DNA from: an uncultured Phocaeicola sp. | GTDB lineage: Bacteria; Bacteroidota; Bacteroidia; Bacteroidales; Bacteroidaceae | DNA: 64,000 nt | NCBI GenBank assembly: GCA_948566455.1 | Contig: CAOYQO010000010.1 | Location: forward strand, 43,368 to 107,367 | Direction of reading: 5' to 3' | In this document: positions 17,143-23,881 of the stretch, in pieces | How positions within the stretch are numbered: the first letter of the stretch is position 1 | How the letters are laid out: every line of letters starts with the position of its first letter | Translations under genes and position numbers: made by a program | The notes under the pieces: model-generated | The model's database searches: none | What the model was told of the DNA's origin: nothing | What the model saw: the letters and a program-made list of their open reading frames with translations, nothing else

Positions 17143-18297
17143 ATGAAATATTTTTTGTATATCTTCACTTATCTGCTTCTAGGAGCATCATGTTCATCTC
17201 CTTCTCGTCCAATAGACTATGGTACAGAATTAACAGCTACAGACTCCATCTGCCTGTCTATAGATGAACATACACATTATGAAAGCAAATCTATATTCCA
17301 ATTTGAAGAAAACGGACATGAGTATCTTTCCTTTTTGAATGAAAAAGCAAGCTATAAAGTTCATATCTATGATTTGGATACCAAACAAGTTATTAAAACA
17401 ATTCATCTACAAAAAGAGGGGAGAAATGCAATGCCATCAACTAATGGCTGTTTTCCACTTAGCTCAAAGCATTTTTTAATTACAACTTGGAATGGAGTTT
17501 TTGGAATTATCAATGAAAAAGGAGAAGTGGAAAATAAGAATAGCTTTTGGAAAGACAGCGTAAACTTTCATGCTTTCGACCACATTTGTTGCATGAGTTA
17601 TACATATCGACCTGCCATAATTAAGGATTCTATTTTATATTTCAGTCAATCATTATTAAAATATCCCCGTAAAAAAGATGAATGGGATAAAATACCCATA
17701 TTTGCTTATGCAGACCTTCATAAAAAAAAACTAGGGTGGACAGAACTACGATACCCATCTATTTTTAACAAAGATGAGATAGACTACATTCTGTATGACC
17801 CTGAAATCAGTTACACATATACAGGTAAAGAAGTTGTTGTTTCACTGGGACAATATGACAGCATATTTGTATCTTCTGATTTCAAACATAAAAAAGCGTA
17901 TAATGCTAAAAGCCATTATCTGCCCCACGTGCGTCCAGTCTCCCAAAATTTACAAATTGATTTATTCAAAACCATACATGACAGAGGATTACAGCCCCAT
18001 TACCACCACTTGATGTATGATAAATACCGAAAAGTATTCTATCGGTTTGCCTTAATGCCGGATGATAATATAAAACCATTCTCCAACAATCCGCATCAAA
18101 GTTTCTCCATCATCATTCTAAACAAAGACTATGAAATTATTGGTGAAACAAAATTTCCCGGCAACACCTATGCCCATCACTTGTGCTTCGTAGGTAAAAA
18201 AGGCCTGTATATTTCAGAGAATAATGAAAACAACCCTCAGTTTGATGAAAACAAGCTAGTGTTCAGGTGTTTCACACTTCAAGGCCGGAAAAAATGA
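17143..18297 (+). CDS. DUF4221 family lipoprotein (probable beta-propeller)
   Basis: 384 residues. The N-terminus MKYFLYIFTYLLLGASC is a lipoprotein signal with lipobox LGASC (C17). The mature protein is rich in repeated beta-strand units with F-x-Y/D patterns such as YKVHIYDLDTKQVIKTIHL and FGIINEKGEVENKN, as in the six-bladed propeller lipoproteins (DUF4221/BF3164-like) found beside small exported peptides in Bacteroides. No catalytic motif is visible. Its last codon AAA-TGA overlaps the ATG of the next gene by four bases. Probably an envelope protein working with the peptide and the DUF1573 protein; the function is unknown. Confidence 0.8.
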   Translation: MKYFLYIFTYLLLGASCSSPSRPIDYGTELTATDSICLSIDEHTHYESKSIFQFEENGHEYLSFLNEKASYKVHIYDLDTKQVIKTIHLQKEGRNAMPSTNGCFPLSSKHFLITTWNGVFGIINEKGEVENKNSFWKDSVNFHAFDHICCMSYTYRPAIIKDSILYFSQSLLKYPRKKDEWDKIPIFAYADLHKKKLGWTELRYPSIFNKDEIDYILYDPEISYTYTGKEVVVSLGQYDSIFVSSDFKHKKAYNAKSHYLPHVRPVSQNLQIDLFKTIHDRGLQPHYHHLMYDKYRKVFYRFALMPDDNIKPFSNNPHQSFSIIILNKDYEIIGETKFPGNTYAHHLCFVGKKGLYISENNENNPQFDENKLVFRCFTLQGRKK

Positions 18298-19022
18298 AGA
18301 AAAAGAACTACTCAATCATTCTATGTGGAGGACTGTTCCTGGCAAGCTGTATGTCCAATAATGACAAATGCCTTCAAAAACTGTTTGATGAAGTCGGAGT
18401 TGAGAAATCACAAATCCACAATGCCACCCACCTTGTTACCATATTGGGTAATGGTTGCAAAGGATGCATACACAAAGCTCTGTCAGAAATACATAACTCG
18501 ACCGATACTATTTATATAATTGCATGTAAAAGTAAAAAGACTTTCAATTTAATTGCCAATAAAAATATAGATGACTACTCCAATGTATACCTAGACACTA
18601 AATCCATATTAGTGGAATTGGATATGGCTAAAAACACACCTAGAGTCTACCTTTTAAATAATGGTAAATATGTGTCGCACTCTTTTTATGGAAATGAATC
18701 TCCCAGCGAAGAAGCGAACACCACCATTACATTCAACACAAATGAGATAGATTTAGGCAAAATCAGCCGCACGGAAAAGGCAAAAATCAAATTCACAATA
18801 TGGAATACAGGGAAGAACATAGTAAGAATCAGTCATATAGATCTTTCATGCGAATGTTTGAATATTGAAAATGAAATTACTGAAATAAATCCGGGAGACA
18901 GCACTTGTCTGAATATCATTTTCCATCCCGATGACATAGGAAAGTTTCAAAGAGAAATTTTATTATATGGTAATTTTGACTCATCTCCCAAACTTTTAAC
19001 CATTACAGGAGAATGCTTTTAA
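18294..19022 (+). CDS. Lipoprotein with CxxC thioredoxin-like part and DUF1573 domain
   Basis: 242 residues from the ATG at 18294, chosen over an upstream in-frame ATG at 18267 because it gives a clean lipoprotein signal (LFLASC, C19) and an ATGA overlap with the DUF4221 gene. Residues 40-120 contain GNGCKGCIHK (C55 and C58), a CxxC site in a thioredoxin-like setting. Residues 150-242 form a DUF1573 immunoglobulin-like domain (FNTNEIDLGKIS, FTIWNTGKN, SCECL, INPGDS). A redox-active lipoprotein next to a four-cysteine exported peptide suggests it may oxidise, reduce or hold that peptide; this is inference. Confidence 0.8.
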   Translation: MKKKNYSIILCGGLFLASCMSNNDKCLQKLFDEVGVEKSQIHNATHLVTILGNGCKGCIHKALSEIHNSTDTIYIIACKSKKTFNLIANKNIDDYSNVYLDTKSILVELDMAKNTPRVYLLNNGKYVSHSFYGNESPSEEANTTITFNTNEIDLGKISRTEKAKIKFTIWNTGKNIVRISHIDLSCECLNIENEITEINPGDSTCLNIIFHPDDIGKFQREILLYGNFDSSPKLLTITGECF

Positions 19023-19036
19023 TAAAATAATACAAT

Positions 19037-19072
19037 CTCGCTATAAATAACGTCCTAGCTATTTATAGCGAG
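19037..19072. terminator. Terminator after the DUF1573 gene
   Basis: Perfect 13-bp stem (19037-19049 with 19060-19072), 10-nt loop, between convergent genes, so it may serve both. There is no long T-run on either side. Confidence 0.7.
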
Positions 19073-19086
19073 TATATCATCTATGG

Positions 19087-19530
19087 CTACCCTTTTGAAA
19101 GTTCCTCCAATGTTTTTTCCTCGTACCTGCAAATCGCCTCCTTATAATCCTCGGAAATCAATTTCGGTTCTTTGGTAGCCAGGTCATAACCTACCATCAC
19201 CGTGCGGCACTCACACTTCACCTCATGGGTATCCGTAGTCACGGCACGCTGCAACAAGGTAAAACTCTTATGCCCCAAATGTACCACAGCCGTTTCTATC
19301 ACCAGATGATCCGAGAAAAATACCGGCATAAAGAAGTTTGCATTGATATTGGCTACCACAATAGCCAGCTTGCTCCAGTCGGCACTGCCTAATACATCTT
19401 TTATATAAGTAGTCTTTGCCAAATCGTACAAAGAAAAGTAAACTGAATTGTTCATATGACCAAACTGGTCCACATCGCTGAATCGTATCTGCACCGGCAT
19501 AGTATGCCTGAATTTTATATCCTCTGCCAT
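19087..19530 (-). CDS. Acyl-CoA thioesterase, hotdog fold (YbgC/FadM-like)
   Basis: 147 residues, normal for the 4-hydroxybenzoyl-CoA-thioesterase-type family that hydrolyses acyl-CoA or acyl-ACP in the cytoplasm. The signature is VQIRFSDVDQFGHMNNSVYF near the N-terminus, with the catalytic Asp in DVDQFGHMNN. The last 28 codons are the right copy of the 83-bp repeat, so the present C-terminus may have been replaced by the cassette. A divergent metY gene starts 122 bp away. Confidence 0.93.
   Translation of the reverse strand: MAEDIKFRHTMPVQIRFSDVDQFGHMNNSVYFSLYDLAKTTYIKDVLGSADWSKLAIVVANINANFFMPVFFSDHLVIETAVVHLGHKSFTLLQRAVTTDTHEVKCECRTVMVGYDLATKEPKLISEDYKEAICRYEEKTLEELSKG
19092..19174. repeat. 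83-bp direct repeat, right copy
   Basis: Identical to 16482-16564. It is the 3' coding end of the intact thioesterase. Confidence 0.9.
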
Positions 19531-19552
19531 AGTTAAGCTTATTAAAATCGTT

Positions 19553-19560
19553 CAAATATA
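19553..19560 (-). promoter_or_regulatory. -7 promoter box of the thioesterase gene
   Basis: Minus strand TATATTTG, 22 nt before the ATG. Confidence 0.5.
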
Positions 19561-19602
19561 ACACTTTTCCCAGTAATTGAACCCTAAATGACAGATTATT
19601 CT

Positions 19603-19610
19603 TAATTTTG
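19603..19610 (+). promoter_or_regulatory. -7 promoter box of the metY operon
   Basis: TAATTTTG, 42 nt before the ATG at 19653. No clear -33 box. Confidence 0.5.
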
Positions 19611-19652
19611 CTGCGAAATAAATGAATATGTAATTTTAATAACAATATAAAC

Positions 19653-20930
19653 ATGGATAAGAAGTATAGCAGGGAGACCTTATGCGTACAGGCAGGCTGG
19701 ACTCCGAAAAAAGGCGAACCGCGCGTTTTGCCTATTTATCAAAGTACCACATTCAAGTATGACACCAGCGAACAGATGGCGCGTCTGTTCGATCTGGAAG
19801 ATTCGGGATATTTCTATACACGCTTGCAAAACCCCACCAATGATGCCGTCGCCGCAAAAATCGCAGCATTGGAAGGCGGTGTGGGTGCTATGCTGACCTC
19901 GTCCGGCCAGGCTGCCAACTTCTATGCCATTTTCAATATCTGTCAGGCAGGCGACCACTTCGTATGCTCGTCTACCATCTACGGAGGTACATTCAATCTG
20001 TTTGGCGTCACGCTGAAAAAACTGGGCATCGAGTGTACCTTCATTGACGCCAATGCATCCGAGGAGGAAATAGACAAGGCTTTCCGCCCGAATACCAAAG
20101 CGTTGTTCGGCGAAACCATCTCCAATCCGAGCATCGACGTGCTGGACATCGAAAAGTTCGCACGTATCGCACACAAACACGGTGTGCCTTTGATTGTGGA
20201 CAACACCTTCGCCACTCCCATCAACTGCCGTCCGTTTGAATGGGGAGCGGATATCGTCACCCATTCCACAACCAAATACATGGACGGTCATGCCACCAGT
20301 GTAGGAGGCGCCATTGTGGACAGCGGCAACTTTGACTGGGAAGCCCATGCGGACAAATTCCCCGGTCTGACCCAGCCCGACGAATCTTATCACGGACTGA
20401 CTTATACCAAAGCGTTCGGCAAAATGGCTTACATGACGAAAGCAACCGCCCAACTGATGCGTGACCTCGGCTCCATCCAGTCTCCGCAAAATGCGTTCCT
20501 GCTGAATCTGGGATTGGAAACATTGCACCTGCGCGTGCCCCGTCATTGCGAAAACGCACAGAAAGTGGCTGAATGGCTGGAAGCCAACCCGAAAGTGAAA
20601 TGGGTGAACTATTGCGGACTGAAAAGCAGCAAATACTATGATCTGGCACAGAAATACATGCCAAACGGCTCGTGCGGTGTCATCGCTTTCGGCTTGAACG
20701 GAACCCGTGAGGAAGCGATAGAATTTATGGACAGGCTGAAATTCATCTGCATCGTAACCCATGTGGCCGACGCACGTACCTGCGTACTGCATCCCGCCAG
20801 CCATACTCACCGCCAGCTCACCGACGAGCAGTTGCGCGAAGCAGGAGTCGCTCCGGACCTGATCCGTTTGTCGGTAGGTATTGAGAATGTAAGCGACATC
20901 ATTGCCGATATTGAACAAGCTTTACAATAA
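19653..20930 (+). CDS. metY: O-acetylhomoserine aminocarboxypropyltransferase (sulfhydrylase)
   Basis: 425 residues. This PLP enzyme makes homocysteine from O-acetylhomoserine and sulfide in methionine synthesis. The length and the insertions fit the MetY branch rather than the shorter (about 380-residue) MetB/MetC. The PLP lysine is K208 in STTKYMDGH. Other family marks are YTRLQNPT (near 55-62), SSGQAAN (83-89), NPSIDVLDI and VDNTFATP (182-189). GC content and codon use are higher than in the cassette to its left. A short-chain dehydrogenase gene follows after 10 bp. Confidence 0.93.
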   Translation: MDKKYSRETLCVQAGWTPKKGEPRVLPIYQSTTFKYDTSEQMARLFDLEDSGYFYTRLQNPTNDAVAAKIAALEGGVGAMLTSSGQAANFYAIFNICQAGDHFVCSSTIYGGTFNLFGVTLKKLGIECTFIDANASEEEIDKAFRPNTKALFGETISNPSIDVLDIEKFARIAHKHGVPLIVDNTFATPINCRPFEWGADIVTHSTTKYMDGHATSVGGAIVDSGNFDWEAHADKFPGLTQPDESYHGLTYTKAFGKMAYMTKATAQLMRDLGSIQSPQNAFLLNLGLETLHLRVPRHCENAQKVAEWLEANPKVKWVNYCGLKSSKYYDLAQKYMPNGSCGVIAFGLNGTREEAIEFMDRLKFICIVTHVADARTCVLHPASHTHRQLTDEQLREAGVAPDLIRLSVGIENVSDIIADIEQALQ

Positions 20931-20940
20931 GGCGAAGCGG

Positions 20941-21669
20941 ATGAAAAGAATCATTATCATTGGCGCCACTTCCGGCATCGGACTGGAAGTGGCGCGATGC
21001 TATCTGAAAGCCGGCTGGCAGGTAGGCGTGGCAGGACGTAGAGAGGAAGAACTGGAAAAGCTCCGGCAGTCCGCTCCCGGACAGGTATGTACCCAGCGGA
21101 TAGATGTCACCCGCGAGGATGCCCCTGCCTTATTGGAGCAACTGATTATGAAAACCGGCGGCATGGATGTGTTCCTGCTCAGTTCGGGCATAGGCAAACA
21201 AAATCTTTCACTCTGCCCCGATATAGAATTACAGACCGCAGCCACCAATGTTTCGGGATTCATACGAATGGTCAATGCCGCCTATCACTATTTCGAACAG
21301 CAAGGCAAAGGACATATAGCGGTGATCAGTTCCATAGCAGGCACCAAGGGACTGGGATCCGCCCCTGCCTATTCAGCGACCAAACGGTTTCAAAACACCT
21401 ATCTGGATGCTTTGGACCAATTGGCGCACATGAACAAGCTACACATTTCCTTCACCGACATCCGTCCCGGATTTGTCGCCACCCCTCTGTTGAAAGATGA
21501 CAAATACCCGCTGCTGATGCATGCTCCCTACGTGGCATCACAAATTGTAAGAGCCATCTCCCGAAGGAAAAGAGTAGCTGTCATAGACCGGCGTTATCAG
21601 ATGCTGGTGTTTTTCTGGAAACTGATTCCCGGATGGCTATGGGTGAGGCTGCCTGTGCGGAACCAATAA
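20941..21669 (+). CDS. Short-chain dehydrogenase/reductase (SDR)
   Basis: 242 residues from the ATG at 20941. An upstream ATG at 20902 is in frame but lies inside metY, and the 20941 start puts the Rossmann strand MKRIIIIGATSGIG at the very N-terminus as expected. The cofactor motif GATSGIG is at 8-14, the catalytic Ser is in VISSIAG (130-131), with Tyr144 and Lys148 in YSATK. The substrate is unknown. Co-transcription with metY is likely from the 10-bp spacing, but a metabolic link is not evident. Confidence 0.92.
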   Translation: MKRIIIIGATSGIGLEVARCYLKAGWQVGVAGRREEELEKLRQSAPGQVCTQRIDVTREDAPALLEQLIMKTGGMDVFLLSSGIGKQNLSLCPDIELQTAATNVSGFIRMVNAAYHYFEQQGKGHIAVISSIAGTKGLGSAPAYSATKRFQNTYLDALDQLAHMNKLHISFTDIRPGFVATPLLKDDKYPLLMHAPYVASQIVRAISRRKRVAVIDRRYQMLVFFWKLIPGWLWVRLPVRNQ

Positions 21670-21768
21670 AGCACTTAGCTCCCAAGCTGAGGCATTGCCT
21701 GACTAACCTTATTCGAACTAAATTCATATTTTTACCTGAACGTCTTTTCATTATCTCAAACTTATCAC

Positions 21769-21776
21769 TACTTTTG
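21769..21776 (+). promoter_or_regulatory. -7 promoter box of the Type III restriction-modification operon
   Basis: TACTTTTG with a near-consensus TTTC at 21746-21749 after a 19-nt spacer. It leaves a leader of about 170 nt before mod. No simple-sequence tract is present in it. Confidence 0.6.
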
Positions 21777-21955
21777 TAATTGGATTTTAGGATTATTTTT
21801 CATAATAAAATGTCGAATTGTTCTTAAGAAGAACCAGCAACTAAGACATCATTAAAAGAACAAACATTAAACATCAAACAAATATAAGATTCTATCTGAC
21901 ACCAAGCATTCAATTATCAAATCGCTAAAATCCGAACAGAGAAAAGATAAAAATT

Positions 21956-23866
21956 ATGATACGAGATATTATAAATCAAAATGAAGAAGCGCAACCTACT
22001 GACAGAACGTTAGGATTGCTACACCGGGACTTTCCGCAATGTTTCAATGCAGAAGGCAAATTTGATATAGCTGCTTTTCGTGAGCTACTAACTGACAAAG
22101 TAGACCTTATAAAGGAAGGTAGCGGCTTTAACTTTCTTGGCAAGAACTATGCCAGTCTGTTGGCCTCGATGGATACGACTACCGTATTAGTGCCCGATCT
22201 GGAACATAACAGCAAGCCGGAGAATATAAATAGTCAGAATGTGTATATCAGCGGCGACAATCTTGACGCGCTGAAGCATCTGGTAAAGTCGTATGCCGGT
22301 AGAGTGAAATGCATTTATATAGATCCACCCTATAATACAGGTACTGACGGATTTGTATATAATGACAAATTCAACTTTACAGTGGAAGAATTGCAAGAGA
22401 AATTGAGCATCGGTGAGGAACAAGCAAACCGTATTCTTGCAATGACAACCCGTGGTGCTGCTTCGCACTCAGCATGGCTTACCTTCATGATGCCCCGTCT
22501 GCAATACGCTAAAGACTTGCTCTCTGACGATGGAGTGATTTTTATCTCTATCGACGATAATGAGCAGGCTAACTTGAAGTTGCTGTGCGACCATGTGTTT
22601 GGAGAGGAAAATTTTGTGGCTCTATTCCCATGGCGGAAAAGAACGGCAAAGTCAGATGTTCCATTCGGAGTATCAAAAGATTACGAATGGATAGTATCAT
22701 ACGCCAGAACAGATTCTTTTTTGGCTGGTATCGATGGAAAGGGAAGAAAATATTACGAAACAGAAGATTTTCCCGGACAACCTTGGAGAGTGCATGATTT
22801 GACAAAGCAGACTACTGCATCGGAACGCCCCAACAGTTTTTTCACAATAAGGAACCCTCAAAACGGTAAAGAATATCCAGCAAACCCGAAACGTACTTGG
22901 TGCATTACACAGGACACATTTGATTCTTATTATGCACAAAAAAGAATCGTATTCCCCGGTGATTACGATTTCCTAAAAATAGATAAGCCCGTGCTCCGCT
23001 ATTGGAAAGACAATGATATGCAAAAGGCTGGTGACCGCTTCGGACAATATGCCGTCAGCACTCATCTTCCATCCCATATCGGCATGAGCCAAGACGGAAC
23101 AAAGGATTTAGACGAGCTTTTCAATGCCAAGATTTTCAGTTTTCCAAAACCTGTAAGTCTCATAAAACACCTTATAGATGGAGCTGTAGAAAAGGACAAA
23201 GATGAACCGATCATCATACTCGACTTTTTCTCCGGCTCGGGCACCACCGCACAAGCCGTAATGGAACTAAACAGTGTGGAAGATGGTTATAACTTACAGT
23301 ACATCCTTGTACAATTGCCCGAAAAAATAAAACCAAACACAGAGGCATACAAAGAGAAGTATAAGACTATCGACCAAATCGGCCAAGAGCGTATCCGCCG
23401 TGCAGCAGCCAAGATAAAGTCGGAAAACCATGCCGATATAGATTATGGCTTCAAGCACTACACACTCCAGGAGCCGGACGAAAACACGCTTGACCGCATG
23501 GAAAAGTTTGTTCCGACTGATGCTTTTGGCAATGATTTAGTGAAAGCTTTCGGTAAAGAAACGGTTCTTGCCACATACGCCGTGCGCGACGGTTACGGAC
23601 TGACACCGAAAATAGAACCGGTAAAGTTTGGCAACTATACAGCTTGGCTCTGCGGCAAACATCTCTATATGATAGACCAAGGGTTTGATATACTGGGAGA
23701 TGATTTGACAGAGCTGGTTGATAAATACAACAAAGACCATTCGTTCACAGCCGATACCGTCGTTATCTTCGGTTATAGTTTTAACTTCGGCCAGACGGAC
23801 GCCATAAAGAAAAATTTGGGTGCCATCACCGACCGCAGCCGCATAAATATAGATATTCGCTACTAA
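21956..23866 (+). CDS. mod: Type III restriction-modification system, Mod subunit (adenine-N6 methyltransferase)
   Basis: 636 residues. It recognises the target and methylates adenine on one strand, using S-adenosylmethionine. Motif IV DPPYNTG (123-129) comes before motif I DFFSGSGTTAQAV (423-435), the beta-class order used by Type III Mod proteins. The region between, from about 200 to 400, is the target-recognition part. The N-terminal FLGKNYASLL and the following SGDNLDALKHL are typical. The res gene follows after 15 bp. The reading frame is intact and has no tetranucleotide or pentanucleotide repeats of the kind that cause phase variation. Confidence 0.95.
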   Translation: MIRDIINQNEEAQPTDRTLGLLHRDFPQCFNAEGKFDIAAFRELLTDKVDLIKEGSGFNFLGKNYASLLASMDTTTVLVPDLEHNSKPENINSQNVYISGDNLDALKHLVKSYAGRVKCIYIDPPYNTGTDGFVYNDKFNFTVEELQEKLSIGEEQANRILAMTTRGAASHSAWLTFMMPRLQYAKDLLSDDGVIFISIDDNEQANLKLLCDHVFGEENFVALFPWRKRTAKSDVPFGVSKDYEWIVSYARTDSFLAGIDGKGRKYYETEDFPGQPWRVHDLTKQTTASERPNSFFTIRNPQNGKEYPANPKRTWCITQDTFDSYYAQKRIVFPGDYDFLKIDKPVLRYWKDNDMQKAGDRFGQYAVSTHLPSHIGMSQDGTKDLDELFNAKIFSFPKPVSLIKHLIDGAVEKDKDEPIIILDFFSGSGTTAQAVMELNSVEDGYNLQYILVQLPEKIKPNTEAYKEKYKTIDQIGQERIRRAAAKIKSENHADIDYGFKHYTLQEPDENTLDRMEKFVPTDAFGNDLVKAFGKETVLATYAVRDGYGLTPKIEPVKFGNYTAWLCGKHLYMIDQGFDILGDDLTELVDKYNKDHSFTADTVVIFGYSFNFGQTDAIKKNLGAITDRSRINIDIRY

Positions 23867-23881
23867 AACCACCTGCAAATT

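Noticed and set aside
19680..20918. 412-codon open frame on the minus strand opposite metY
   Set aside because: It lies wholly inside metY, which has every PLP-enzyme motif. The antisense frame has no recognisable domain and is a product of the GC-richer codon use of metY.
21677..21694. 7-bp hairpin after the SDR gene as a terminator
   Set aside because: Short, with a wobble pair and no T-run.
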